The notes beneath the pieces are model-generated. The model was not told the DNA's origin, did not search any database, and was given only the letters and a program-made list of their open reading frames with translations. A DNA stretch of 64,000 nt from Roseateles violae (GTDB lineage Bacteria > Pseudomonadota > Gammaproteobacteria > Burkholderiales > Burkholderiaceae_C), in NCBI RefSeq assembly GCF_030410485.1, contig NZ_JAUHHC010000004.1, forward strand, positions 446,128 to 510,127. The letters are read 5' to 3'. This document shows, piece after piece, positions 28,008-36,529 of the stretch. Position numbers and translations under genes: made by a program. Positions within the stretch are counted from its first letter, which is position 1. The number at the start of each line of letters is the position of its first letter.

Positions 28008-29269
28008 ACCGGCGCGCGGCGCTCGCTCCGCGACAGCCGCAACAGCTGCAAGGCGGCGCCCAGCGCCGTCGCGCCGCCCAGGCCCATGATCCAGCGCGTG
28101 TCCAGCAGCGCCAGCAGCCCGCCGGCAATGGCGATCGCGACATTGGCCAGGCAGAAGATCGTCGACAAGAGACCCATCACCCGGCCCTGGCCATGGGCGG
28201 CAAAGCGCTCCGACATCCAGGCCGGCAGCAAGGTGTTGTAGATCGCCAGCGGCACGCCCAGCGCAACGATGACCAGCATGCCGGCGCGGCCGGGCAGCAG
28301 GGCCAGCGCCGTCAGGCCCAGCGCGGCAACCAGGGCCATCAGGCTGGCGCGGTGCAGCGGCTGGCGCGCCTGGCCGGCGACGCGGCCGGCAATCACGCTG
28401 GCCAGGGTCATGGCCAGGCATTGGCAGGCGGTCACGAAGGCGATGCCGCGGCCGTCCAGGCCCATGTTCTGCAAGAGCCACAGCGGGGCGAACTCGTACA
28501 GCGCATTGCAGCCCAGGCCGTAGCAGAGCTGCAGCCAGAACAGGCGCCGCAGCACCGCATCCTGGCGCAGCAGGCCCAGCGACTGGCGCTCGCGCATCGC
28601 GGCCCAGAGCCCCTGCCCCGGCTGCAGCGGGGAGCCCGGCACCGCCCAGCCGAGGATGGCCAGGCAGGGCAGCATCGCCAAGGCCGCCAGCAAAAAGGGC
28701 ACCGGCTCGCCCCAGCCCACCGTCAGGCCGCCGATCAGCGGCCCCAGCAGCCAGCCGCCGTACAGGCAGGCATTGAGCCAGGCGAAGCCCTTGCCGCGGT
28801 CGATACGCGGATGCAGATCGGCCAGCAGCGCCCGCGCGACGGCCACATTGCCCTCGGTCAGGCCGGTGACGAAGCGGGCGGCCAGGAAGAGCGGATACCA
28901 GCGCTCGGCCAGCCCCCAGGCGGTCAGCAGATAGCCCAGCAGGGTCGCGCTCAAGGTCACCGTCAGCACGCGGCGGCGGCCGTAGCGGTCCGACAGCGGG
29001 CCGACAAAGAGGCTGCCGATCAGGATGCCCAGCGGATTGGCGGCCAGCGCGATGCCCATCAGCAGTTCCGGCGGCAGGCCCAGCCAGTGGGTGAAGTCGT
29101 CGACCGGCCCACCGACGAAGATGGGCGCGAGGATCGGGTACGGCATCGCCACGCCGGCGGTGCTCATCAGCGCGAGCGCGCAGACGGCGAACAGCACCCA
29201 TTGCGGATGGCGGATCTCGGAGTCGGACGAGGCGGCGAGCGGGGAAGCGGAGGAGGAAGATGCGGGCAC
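27992..29269 (-). CDS. Major facilitator superfamily transporter
   Basis: This protein of about 425 residues has 12 predicted spans. MFS motif A, IGSLFVGPLSDRYGRRRVL, is near residues 83-101 and a repeated motif lies in the second half. It resembles drug or metabolite exporters. An ATG at 29320 would add 17 residues but overlaps the ATG of the divergent phosphatase gene by two bases; the in-frame GTG at 29269 is chosen, without a visible ribosome site. Start confidence is low, function class high. Confidence 0.83.
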   Translation of the reverse strand: MPASSSSASPLAASSDSEIRHPQWVLFAVCALALMSTAGVAMPYPILAPIFVGGPVDDFTHWLGLPPELLMGIALAANPLGILIGSLFVGPLSDRYGRRRVLTVTLSATLLGYLLTAWGLAERWYPLFLAARFVTGLTEGNVAVARALLADLHPRIDRGKGFAWLNACLYGGWLLGPLIGGLTVGWGEPVPFLLAALAMLPCLAILGWAVPGSPLQPGQGLWAAMRERQSLGLLRQDAVLRRLFWLQLCYGLGCNALYEFAPLWLLQNMGLDGRGIAFVTACQCLAMTLASVIAGRVAGQARQPLHRASLMALVAALGLTALALLPGRAGMLVIVALGVPLAIYNTLLPAWMSERFAAHGQGRVMGLLSTIFCLANVAIAIAGGLLALLDTRWIMGLGGATALGAALQLLRLSRSERRAPVQDTM

Positions 29270-29318
29270 GGCGCTATTGGAACATCGGCAACATCCCGCA
29301 TGATCGAAAATAGCGGCC

Positions 29319-29795
29319 ATGCCATTCCGATCCCTTCCCCTGCCCGCGCCGACCGCCGGCCGGCTCTGGCTGCAGTCGATGCCCGGCCGCCTCGAATCCT
29401 GGGGCGCCTTTCTCGACGAGGCGCGGCTGCAAAAGCTGCATGTCGTCGTCTGCCTGAATCCGCTCGAGGAGGTGGCGCAGCTCTCGCCCGGCTATCACAA
29501 GGCGATCGCCGAGGGCCGGCTGCCGTTTCGCTGGCAGCATCTGCCGATGCGCGATTTCGGCCTCGGCGCCGACCCGGCCGCCTTTCGCAGCGGCATCGAG
29601 CAGATTGCGCAAAGCCTGAGCCTGGGCGAGCAGGTGCTGCTGCATTGCGCGGCCGGCATCGGCCGCACCGGCACGGTCGCTGCCTGCGTGCTGAAGAAGC
29701 TCGGCGCCAGCAGCGAGGAAGCGCTGCGCCGCGTGCGCGAGGCCGGCTCGAACCCGCAGTCGGCGCTGCAATCGGGCTGGATCGACCGCTTCTGA
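29319..29795 (+). CDS. Dual-specificity/tyrosine protein phosphatase-like protein
   Basis: This 158-residue protein carries the cysteine-phosphatase signature HCAAGIGRTG, with C110 and R116 as catalytic Cys and Arg, and D79 in LPMRDFGLG as the probable general acid. The size suits a compact dual-specificity phosphatase. Substrates could be phosphoproteins, phosphoinositides or RNA 5' ends; none is shown. One base separates it from the pseudouridine synthase gene, the first link of a four-gene plus-strand run. Confidence 0.85.
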   Translation: MPFRSLPLPAPTAGRLWLQSMPGRLESWGAFLDEARLQKLHVVVCLNPLEEVAQLSPGYHKAIAEGRLPFRWQHLPMRDFGLGADPAAFRSGIEQIAQSLSLGEQVLLHCAAGIGRTGTVAACVLKKLGASSEEALRRVREAGSNPQSALQSGWIDRF

Positions 29796-29796
29796 C

Positions 29797-30402
29797 ATGG
29801 ACATCGTCCATCTCGACGCCGAGGTGATCGTCGTCAACAAGCCGGCCGGCCTGCTGTCGGTGCCCGGCCGCGGCGAGGACAAGCAGGACTGCGCGATCCA
29901 CCGCGTGCAGCGCGTGCATCCCGAGGCGCTGATCGTGCACCGGCTCGATATGGCCACCTCGGGCCTGCTGCTGCTGGCGCGGGGTGCGGCGATGCAGCGG
30001 CGCCTGAGCATGGCCTTTGCCGAACGCCGGGTCCACAAGCGCTATATCGCGCTGCTGCAGGGCCGGCTGGCGACCGAAGGCTGGGCCGAGGTCGACCTGC
30101 CGCTGATCTGCGACTGGCCGAATCGGCCGCGCCAGATGGTCGATCCCGTCCGCGGCAAGCCCTCGCGCACGCGCTACCGCGTGCTCGAGCGCGGCGCCGC
30201 GCAGACCCGCGTCGAGCTCGAGCCCATCACCGGCCGCACGCACCAGCTGCGCGTGCATATGCTGGCGCTGGGCCATGCGATCGTCGGCGATACGCTCTAT
30301 GCTGCAGACACCCAGCCACCAGCCCCGCGGCTGCTGCTGCACGCCAGCCGGCTGAGCCTGCCGGAGTTGGGCCTGCAGCTGGAATCCGCGCCGGAGTTCT
30401 GA
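29797..30402 (+). CDS. RluA-family pseudouridine synthase
   Basis: This 201-residue enzyme consists of the catalytic domain only, without an S4 RNA-binding domain. The catalytic Asp is D51 in IVHRLDMATSG, followed by KRYIALLQGRL near 81-91 and GRTHQLRVHML near 147-157. The compact size resembles E. coli RluA, which modifies 23S rRNA and tRNA, but the target base cannot be told from sequence alone. The DUF938 gene starts one base after the stop. Confidence 0.88.
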   Translation: MDIVHLDAEVIVVNKPAGLLSVPGRGEDKQDCAIHRVQRVHPEALIVHRLDMATSGLLLLARGAAMQRRLSMAFAERRVHKRYIALLQGRLATEGWAEVDLPLICDWPNRPRQMVDPVRGKPSRTRYRVLERGAAQTRVELEPITGRTHQLRVHMLALGHAIVGDTLYAADTQPPAPRLLLHASRLSLPELGLQLESAPEF

Positions 30403-30403
30403 G

Positions 30404-31012
30404 ATGAGCCCCCTGCAATCGCCCGCCGCCGAACGTAACAAGCAGCCCATCCTCGAGGCGCTGCTGAGCCGCCTGCCGGCGCAGGGCCTGGCGCTGGAGA
30501 TCGCCAGCGGCAGCGGCCAGCATGTTGCGCATTTCGCTCCGGCGATGCCGGGCTGGTCCTGGCTGGCCTCGGACCTGGACGCGCAGGCCCTCGATTCGAT
30601 CGCCGCCTGGTGGCCCACCGGCCCGGCGCCGCTGCGGCTGGACGTGCACGAGGCCGACTGGCCGCTGCCGCCCAGCCACCGGCAGCTGGACCTGATCTTC
30701 TGCGCCAATATGCTGCACATCTCGCCCTGGAGCAGCTGCGCGGCGCTGATGCGCGGCGCGGCCCGCCATCTGCGCATCGATGGGCGGCTGGTGGTCTACG
30801 GCCCCTTCCTCGTGCCCGGCGAGCCGACCGCGCCCAGCAATATCGCCTTCGACGCCGATCTGCGCCACCGCAACGGCAGCTGGGGACTGCGCTCGCTGGC
30901 CGATGTGACGGGCGAGGCGCAGGCGGCCGGCTTGCGCCTGGCCGAGCGCCTGGCCATGCCGGCCAATAATCGGCTGCTGATCTTCGAAGCTTTCCAAGCA
31001 CCCCAAGCATGA
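30404..31012 (+). CDS. DUF938-family SAM-binding protein
   Basis: This 202-residue protein is of the DUF938 family. RNKQPILEAL near 10-19 is the family opening, EIASGSGQHVAHFA near 32-45 is a SAM motif I, and LIFCANMLHISPW near 99-111 is motif IV. VVYGPFLVPGEPTAPSN near 132-148 is also typical. The reaction is unknown. Its stop overlaps the next SDR start as ATGA, so it is coupled to that gene. Confidence 0.85.
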   Translation: MSPLQSPAAERNKQPILEALLSRLPAQGLALEIASGSGQHVAHFAPAMPGWSWLASDLDAQALDSIAAWWPTGPAPLRLDVHEADWPLPPSHRQLDLIFCANMLHISPWSSCAALMRGAARHLRIDGRLVVYGPFLVPGEPTAPSNIAFDADLRHRNGSWGLRSLADVTGEAQAAGLRLAERLAMPANNRLLIFEAFQAPQA

Positions 31013-31773
31013 GTTCCAAGCAACAACTGTTCATCATCACCGGCGCCTCGCGCGGCATGGGCGAGGCGATCGCGCGCCAGCTGCTGGCGCCCGGGCATCG
31101 CGTCATCGGCATCTCGCGCAGGCAAAGCGCCGCGCTCGCGGCCGAAGCGCAGGCGCGCGGCGCCGCCTTGGAGCAATGGGAGCAGGACCTGGCCGAGCCG
31201 CTGGCCGCGGCCGAGCGCCTGCAGGCCTGGCTGGCCGCGCAACCGGCCGCCAGCTTCGAGTCGGCGACCCTGATCAACAACGCCGGCGTCGTCGCACGGC
31301 CGGGGCCGGTCGAGCAGACGCCGCTGGTCGAGCTGTCGAACGCGATCCGCGTCGGCCTGGAGGCGACCCTGCTGCTGAGCGCCGCCTTCCTCGCCAAGAC
31401 CGAGGCGCTGGGCAAGGCGCGCCGCATCCTGAACATCTCCTCGGGCCTGGGCCGGCGCGCGATGGCCGGCAGCGCCGCCTACTGCGCGGCCAAGGCCGGC
31501 ATGGACAATCTGTCGCGCGCGATGGCGCTGGACGAGGCCGGCAAGCCGGCCGGGGCGGCCATCGTCTCGCTGGCACCGGGCATCATCGACACCGAGATGC
31601 AGAGCCAGCTGCGCGCCGGCGATCCGAGCGGCTTCCCCGACCACGCCACCTTCGTCGGCTTCAAGACCAGCGGCGCGCTGATGAGCCCCGACGAGGCGGC
31701 CGCCAAGGTGCTGCGCTTCCTCGCCAAGCCCGGCTTCGGCAGCCAGGTGCTGGCCGACGTCCGCGAGGTGTAG
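31009..31773 (+). CDS. Short-chain dehydrogenase/reductase, sepiapterin/benzil-reductase-like
   Basis: This 254-residue Rossmann enzyme has the cofactor motif TGASRGMG at 11-18, NNAG at 90-93, and the catalytic triad S144, Y158 and K162 (YCAAK). The sequence IISRR near 34-38 after strand 2 suggests NADP preference. The pattern resembles YueD/sepiapterin-reductase-like SDRs. The physiological substrate is unknown. It is coupled to the DUF938 gene upstream. Confidence 0.85.
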   Translation: MSSKQQLFIITGASRGMGEAIARQLLAPGHRVIGISRRQSAALAAEAQARGAALEQWEQDLAEPLAAAERLQAWLAAQPAASFESATLINNAGVVARPGPVEQTPLVELSNAIRVGLEATLLLSAAFLAKTEALGKARRILNISSGLGRRAMAGSAAYCAAKAGMDNLSRAMALDEAGKPAGAAIVSLAPGIIDTEMQSQLRAGDPSGFPDHATFVGFKTSGALMSPDEAAAKVLRFLAKPGFGSQVLADVREV

Positions 31774-31814
31774 GCGCGAGGTATAGACTTGAAATCAGGC
31801 CAGCCGACCCCAGC

Positions 31815-31850
31815 TTGGCCGGCAAGGCCAAAACCTTTGGCCCAAAGGAG
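31815..31850 (+). promoter_or_regulatory. Leader hairpins that may cover the Tim44-protein ribosome site
   Basis: TTGGCC/GGCCAA (31815-31831) forms a first stem. CCTTTGG/CCAAAGG (31834-31848) forms a second, whose 3' arm contains most of the Shine-Dalgarno AAAGGAG (31844-31850). When folded the ribosome site would be partly hidden. Confidence 0.45.
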
Positions 31851-31856
31851 ATCGAA

Positions 31857-32753
31857 GTGAAACGTATTGCCCTGACCCTGCTGGTCGCCGCCCTGAGCCT
31901 GGGCCTGCCCGCCCTCGATGCCGAGGCCAAGCGCATCGGCGGTGGCGGCATGAAGCGCAGCATTCCGACGCAAAGCAGCACGACGCCACCGCCCAAGCCG
32001 GCGACGCCGACGCAGCAGCAGCAGGCCGCGCCGGCCCAGCAGGCGGCGCCGACGCAGACGGCCGCCGCCCCGGCCGCCGCGGCCGCACCGGCCAAGCGCT
32101 CCTGGATGGGCCCAATCGCCGGCCTCGCGGCCGGCCTGGGCCTGGCCGCGCTGGCCAGCCATTTCGGCTTCGGCGAGGCGCTGGCCAATGTGATGACCAT
32201 GGTGCTGATCGGCATCGTCGCGATGATGCTGATCGGCTTCCTGATGCGCCGCTTCGGCAAGGCCAAGGCGCAGCCGCAGGGCATGCAGTACGCCGGCGCC
32301 GGCGCGCCCTTCCCTCAGCAAGCGCAGCCGCAGCCCATGGCCTACCAGCCGCAGGCGGCGGCGGCGCCGGTCGCGGCGGCCGATGACGGCTTCGACACGG
32401 CCGGCTTCGAGCAGATCGCCAAGCGCGTCTTCATCCGCCTGCAGGCGGCCAACGACAACGCCGACCAGGCCGATCTGCGCCGCTTCACGACGCCCGAGAT
32501 GTATGGCGTGATCCAGCAGGAGCTGCTCGACCGCAAGAACGCCAAGCAGAGCACCGAGGTGCTGCAGCTGGACGCGCGGGTGGTCGACCGCGCCGTCGAG
32601 GAGGGCCAGCAGGTCGTCAGCGTGCGTTTCTGGGGCCTGATCCGCGAACAGAGCGAGGCCGCGGCCGAGCATTTCGACGAGGTCTGGCATCTGGTGCGTC
32701 CGCAGGACGAGAGCCGCGACTGGGCGATCGCCGGCATCCAGGTCACCGCCTGA
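31857..32753 (+). CDS. Tim44-domain membrane protein (GTG start)
   Basis: This 298-residue protein has an N-terminal signal or anchor (VKRIALTLLVAALSLGLPAL), a Gln/Ala/Pro-rich low-complexity linker near 40-78, and two hydrophobic segments near 84-100 and 105-123. A C-terminal Tim44-like domain at about 175-298 begins at FDTAGFEQIAKRVFIRLQAA. Bacterial Tim44 domains are found on membrane-tethered proteins of unclear role. The GTG is chosen because AAAGGAG lies 6 bases upstream and the hydrophobic signal follows at once. A strong terminator follows. Confidence 0.87.
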   Translation: MKRIALTLLVAALSLGLPALDAEAKRIGGGGMKRSIPTQSSTTPPPKPATPTQQQQAAPAQQAAPTQTAAAPAAAAAPAKRSWMGPIAGLAAGLGLAALASHFGFGEALANVMTMVLIGIVAMMLIGFLMRRFGKAKAQPQGMQYAGAGAPFPQQAQPQPMAYQPQAAAAPVAAADDGFDTAGFEQIAKRVFIRLQAANDNADQADLRRFTTPEMYGVIQQELLDRKNAKQSTEVLQLDARVVDRAVEEGQQVVSVRFWGLIREQSEAAAEHFDEVWHLVRPQDESRDWAIAGIQVTA

Positions 32754-32814
32754 ACCAGAGACCGAACCAGCGGACATCCCCCAGGGCGCTGCGGCGCCGC
32801 TTCGGGACAAAATC

Positions 32815-32841
32815 GGGGCCTTCCAAGGCCCCTTTTCTTTT
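32815..32841 (+). terminator. Rho-independent terminator after the Tim44-domain gene
   Basis: GGGGCCTT and AAGGCCCC form a perfect GC-rich stem followed by TTTTCTTTT. It ends only four bases before the ATG of the S9 peptidase, so it also occupies that gene's leader. Confidence 0.85.
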
Positions 32842-32845
32842 GCCG

Positions 32846-34858
32846 ATGTTCACCATTCCCCACCCCCCCCGTCTCCTGAAGCTGGGCGGCATCGCCGCGC
32901 TGCTGCTGAGCCTTGCCGCCGGCGTCGGCGCACAGCAGCAGGCCGTCGTGCAGCCGAATGCCAATCTCTTCGTGCAGGGCATTCCGGCCATCCCGCAAAG
33001 CCTGGCCGATGCGGTCGCGCGCTACACCGACTTCCGCGGCCATGCCTTCGTCGACTGGCATCCGAGCAAGCGCGAGATGCTGGTCTCGCACCGCAAGGCC
33101 GGCGCCAACACGGCCCAGCTCTTCCGCGTCAGCGCGCCGCTGGCCGAGCCCGAGCAGCTGACCGATGGCGCCGATCCGGTCAGCCAGGCCAGCTACGAGC
33201 CGCGCGAGGGCCGCTACGTCGTCTTCGAGCGCAGCGCCGGCGGTTCCGAGGTCGCACAGATCTACCGCCTCGATGACAAGGACAAGGCGCCCGTGCTGCT
33301 GACCAACCCGGACGAGCGTCATGACATCGTCGGCTGGCTCAACAACAGCAGCCAGCTGCTCTACACGGCCGTGCCCATCGACCGCACCGCCCAGGGCGGC
33401 AGCCGCGCGCAGATCAGCACCGCACTGTGGATCATCGACCCGGCCAAGCCGGAGACCAAGCGCAAGATCGCGGACCTGCCGGGCCCGGGCTGGGGCGCCG
33501 CGCGCCCGTCCTGGGACGACAAGCAGGTCGCCCTGATCCGCTATCTGTCGGCCAATGAGTCGCAGGTCTGGCTGCTCGATCTGGAGAGCGGCAAAACGCG
33601 CCAGATCCTGCCGGCCGCCAATGAGCCGAATCTGAAGGCCGTGCACTTCCCCGGCGCCTTCAGCCGCGACAACAAGGCCATCCATCTGGTCAGCGACCGC
33701 TTCGGCGAGTTCCGCGAGCTGATGAGCTACGAGATCGCCAGCGGCAAGCTGACCCGCATCACGGCCGACATCCGCTGGGACGTCAGCGGCGCCGCTGTCA
33801 CCGAGGATGGCCGCAAGCTGGCCGTGCAGATCAATGTCGACGGCCGCGACGAGCTGCATCTGTTCGACGGCCAGAGCTTCAAGGAACTGCCGGCTCCGAA
33901 GCTGCCGGCCGGCAATGTCGGCACGGCGCGCTTCCATCCCAAGTCCAACGAGCTGGTCTTCAGCCTCAACAATGCCCAGGGCCCGAGCCAGATCTACACA
34001 CTGGGCGCCGACGGCCGCAGCGAGGCCTGGACCAAGCCCTATGCGCCGCCGGGCGTCGACCCGAGCAAGTTCGCCGAGCAGCAGATCGTGCGCTGGAAGA
34101 GCTTCGACGGCCTGACGATCTCGGGCCTCCTGACCCGCCCCGACAGCAAGCGCTTCCCGGGCAAGCGGCCGGTGATCATTTCGATCCACGGCGGCCCCGA
34201 GGGCCAGGCGACGGTCGGCTTCCTGGCGCGCAACCAGTACTACGTCAACGAGCTGGGCATCGCCTTCCTGCAGCCGAACGTGCGCGGTTCCGAGGGCTAT
34301 GGCAAGAGCTTCCTAGCCATGGACAACGGTTTCAAGCGCGAGGACTCGGTCAAGGACATCGGCGCCCTGCTCGACTGGATCGCCACCCAGCCGGACCTGG
34401 ACGCCTCGCGCGTGCTGGTCACGGGCGGCAGCTATGGCGGCTATATGACCCTCGCCGTGTCCACCCACTACGCCGACCGCATCGCCGGCTCGGTCGACAT
34501 CGTCGGCATCTCGCACTTCGTCACCTTCCTGCAGAACACCGAGAGCTACCGCCGCGACCTGCGCCGCGTCGAGTACGGTGACGAGCGCGACCCGGCGATG
34601 CGCGAGCATCTGGACAAGATCTCGCCGCTGACCAATGCGGCCAAGATCAAGAAGCCGCTGTTCGTCGTGCAGGGCAAGAACGACCCGCGCGTGCCCTATA
34701 CCGAGGCCGAGCAGATCGTTGCCAAGGTGCGCGAGGGCGGCACCCCGGTCTGGTATCTGCGCGCCGAGAACGAGGGCCATGGCTTCCAGAAGAAGGAAAA
34801 CCAGGACTTCCAGTTCTACGCGACCATCCTCTTCATGCAGCAGACCCTGCCGAAGTGA
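32846..34858 (+). CDS. Secreted S9-family (prolyl-oligopeptidase/acylaminoacyl type) serine peptidase
   Basis: This 670-residue protein has a signal peptide ending near AAGVGAQ, a beta-propeller-like region (about 50-400) with repeated strand motifs, and a C-terminal alpha/beta-hydrolase domain. The nucleophile is in TGGSYGGYM near 527-535, the Asp in KNDPRVPY near 612 and the His in ENEGHGFQ near 640. It cleaves short peptides, most likely in the periplasm. A terminator reaches to within four bases of the ATG and no ribosome site is visible. Its TGA overlaps the beta-lactamase ATG (TGATG). Confidence 0.88.
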   Translation: MFTIPHPPRLLKLGGIAALLLSLAAGVGAQQQAVVQPNANLFVQGIPAIPQSLADAVARYTDFRGHAFVDWHPSKREMLVSHRKAGANTAQLFRVSAPLAEPEQLTDGADPVSQASYEPREGRYVVFERSAGGSEVAQIYRLDDKDKAPVLLTNPDERHDIVGWLNNSSQLLYTAVPIDRTAQGGSRAQISTALWIIDPAKPETKRKIADLPGPGWGAARPSWDDKQVALIRYLSANESQVWLLDLESGKTRQILPAANEPNLKAVHFPGAFSRDNKAIHLVSDRFGEFRELMSYEIASGKLTRITADIRWDVSGAAVTEDGRKLAVQINVDGRDELHLFDGQSFKELPAPKLPAGNVGTARFHPKSNELVFSLNNAQGPSQIYTLGADGRSEAWTKPYAPPGVDPSKFAEQQIVRWKSFDGLTISGLLTRPDSKRFPGKRPVIISIHGGPEGQATVGFLARNQYYVNELGIAFLQPNVRGSEGYGKSFLAMDNGFKREDSVKDIGALLDWIATQPDLDASRVLVTGGSYGGYMTLAVSTHYADRIAGSVDIVGISHFVTFLQNTESYRRDLRRVEYGDERDPAMREHLDKISPLTNAAKIKKPLFVVQGKNDPRVPYTEAEQIVAKVREGGTPVWYLRAENEGHGFQKKENQDFQFYATILFMQQTLPK

Positions 34859-35730
34859 TGAGGCGACGCCGCCTGGTCATCGGCAGCGCCTTGCTATTGC
34901 CCGGTCTGGCGCAGGCCGCCGCCCCGGCCATCGCGGCGCGGCTGGCGGAACTGGAGGCGCTCAGCGGCGGCGAGCTGGGTGTCTGCGCGCTGGACAGCGG
35001 CAGCGGCCAGCTGATCGGCCACAAGGCCGAGCAGCGCTTCGCGATGTGCTCGACCTTCAAGGCCCTGCTGGCGGGCCAGGTGCTGGCGCGCGTCGAGGCC
35101 GGGGCGCTGAGCCTCGCTCAGCAGTTGCCGGTCAAGCGCGCCGACCTCCTGCCGCATGCACCGGCCGTCGAGGCGAAGCTGAAGGACGGCCGGATGACGG
35201 TGGCCGAGCTCTGCGCCGGCAGCGTCGAGCTGAGCGACAACGCCGCCGCCAATCTGCTGCTGAGCCTCTGCGGCGGCCCCAAGGCGCTGACCGCCTGGCT
35301 GCGCGATATCGGCGATCCGCTGACGCGCCTGGACCGCAGCGAGCCTGAGCTGAACAGCAATATCCCCGGCGACCCGCGCGACAGCACGACGCCGGCGGCC
35401 ATGGCCGAGACGCTGCGCCGCCTGCTGCTCGGCGAGCAGGCGCTGCGGCGCGCCGAATCGCGCGCCCAGCTGCTGGGCTGGATGGAGCGCTCGCCGACCG
35501 GGCGCGCGCGCTTGCGGGCCGGCCTGCCTGCGGGCTGGCGCGCCGGCGACAAGACCGGCACCGGCACGCGCGGCGCCGTCAACGATGTCGCGATCGTGTT
35601 CCCGCCGGGCCGCGCGCCCTGGCTGATCGCGGTCTACATGAGCGGATCGGCCCAGCCGGTCGGCGAGCTGAGCCGCCTTCACGAGCTGGTGATGCGGGCG
35701 CTGCTGCCGGCCCTGCAGGCGCCGAGCTAG
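34858..35730 (+). CDS. Class A beta-lactamase
   Basis: This 290-residue precursor carries every class A landmark: the active-site serine S65-T-F-K68, S126-D-N, the omega-loop Glu E162 in EPELN, and K232-T-G. The N-terminus MRRRRLVIGSALLLPGLAQA combines an Arg cluster with a hydrophobic core and resembles a Tat signal. A Cys precedes the active-site Ser as in some carbapenemases, but the partner Cys after KTG is absent. The hydrolysed drugs cannot be told. It is translationally coupled to the S9 peptidase, and no AmpR-type regulator is adjacent. Confidence 0.92.
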   Translation: MRRRRLVIGSALLLPGLAQAAAPAIAARLAELEALSGGELGVCALDSGSGQLIGHKAEQRFAMCSTFKALLAGQVLARVEAGALSLAQQLPVKRADLLPHAPAVEAKLKDGRMTVAELCAGSVELSDNAAANLLLSLCGGPKALTAWLRDIGDPLTRLDRSEPELNSNIPGDPRDSTTPAAMAETLRRLLLGEQALRRAESRAQLLGWMERSPTGRARLRAGLPAGWRAGDKTGTGTRGAVNDVAIVFPPGRAPWLIAVYMSGSAQPVGELSRLHELVMRALLPALQAPS

Positions 35731-35743
35731 GAGTCGGGTCGGA

Positions 35744-36451
35744 TCAGCGCTCCAGCGCCTGCAGATAGACGGCCGGCTCGGCCGACAGGCTCTTGTGCAC
35801 GGCGCGGCTGATCTCGTCGGCCAGCACCTCGCTCGCGCCGGCCTCCAGACCATCGAAGGCCGCCTTGACGATGGCCTCCGGGCTGCTCTTCGGCAGCTCG
35901 ATGCCGCGCGTCAGATCGGTGTCGATGAAGCCGGCGTGCAGGCCCAGCACCTGCGTGCCCTGGGCCTTCAGCTCGATGCGCAGGCCATTCGTCAGCGCCC
36001 AGGCGGCCGACTTGCTCGCGCCATAGGCGCCCAGCAACGGCCCGTTGATCCAGCTGGCCACCGACAGCACATTCAGGATCGCGCCGCCGCCATTGGCGCC
36101 CAGCACCGGCGCGAAGGCCTGGGCCAGCCGCATCGGGCCGAAGAAGTTGGTGTCCAGCATCTGCTGGGCGGCAGCCGCGCTGTCCTCGTTCAGGAAACCG
36201 CCCAGGCTCGCGATGCCGGCGTTGTTGATCAGCAGCGTCAGATCGCCGGCCGCGCGGGCGGCGGCGGCGATGTCCTCCGGCCGCGTGACGTCCAGCTTCA
36301 GCGGCACGACGCCGGGCAGGGTCAGCTGCGCCGGATCGCGCGCCGCCGCATAGACCTTGCGCGCGCCGCGCGCCAGCGCCTCGCGGGCGAAGACCAGGCC
36401 CAGGCCGCGATTGGCGCCGGTGATCAGGACGGTGGCGTTGTCGAGTTTCAT
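35744..36451 (-). CDS. Short-chain dehydrogenase/reductase under TetR-type control
   Basis: This 235-residue SDR has the cofactor motif TGANRGLG at 11-18, NNAG near 81-84, and active-site YGASK near 144-148 preceded by Ser in LSVASW near 129. Substrate unknown. AAGGAAG precedes the ATG. A 20-bp operator-like sequence 44 bases upstream is almost repeated ahead of the tetR gene that lies next on the same strand, so the SDR is the probable main target of that regulator. Confidence 0.87.
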   Translation of the reverse strand: MKLDNATVLITGANRGLGLVFAREALARGARKVYAAARDPAQLTLPGVVPLKLDVTRPEDIAAAARAAGDLTLLINNAGIASLGGFLNEDSAAAAQQMLDTNFFGPMRLAQAFAPVLGANGGGAILNVLSVASWINGPLLGAYGASKSAAWALTNGLRIELKAQGTQVLGLHAGFIDTDLTRGIELPKSSPEAIVKAAFDGLEAGASEVLADEISRAVHKSLSAEPAVYLQALER

Positions 36452-36494
36452 GACGGGACTTCCTTTGATCGATCAAGCTCGGTGGGCGGCCAAA

Positions 36495-36514
36495 AATATG
36501 TTGATCGTCATATT
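36495..36514. promoter_or_regulatory. TetR-family operator copy 1 (before the SDR gene)
   Basis: AATATG and CATATT half-sites flank TTGATCGT. Read on the minus strand, the first 11 bases (AATATGACGAT) are identical to copy 2 upstream of the tetR gene. Confidence 0.65.
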
Positions 36515-36529
36515 CATGGGCAAAAAAAA

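Noticed and set aside
27524-29827. Long plus-strand frame running through the thioesterase and opposite the MFS gene
   Set aside because: It is in a different frame from the thioesterase and antisense to a clear transporter.
34858-35730. Treating the beta-lactamase as a recently acquired resistance gene
   Set aside because: There are no insertion sequences, integron sites or composition change, and it is tightly coupled to a neighbouring chromosomal gene.
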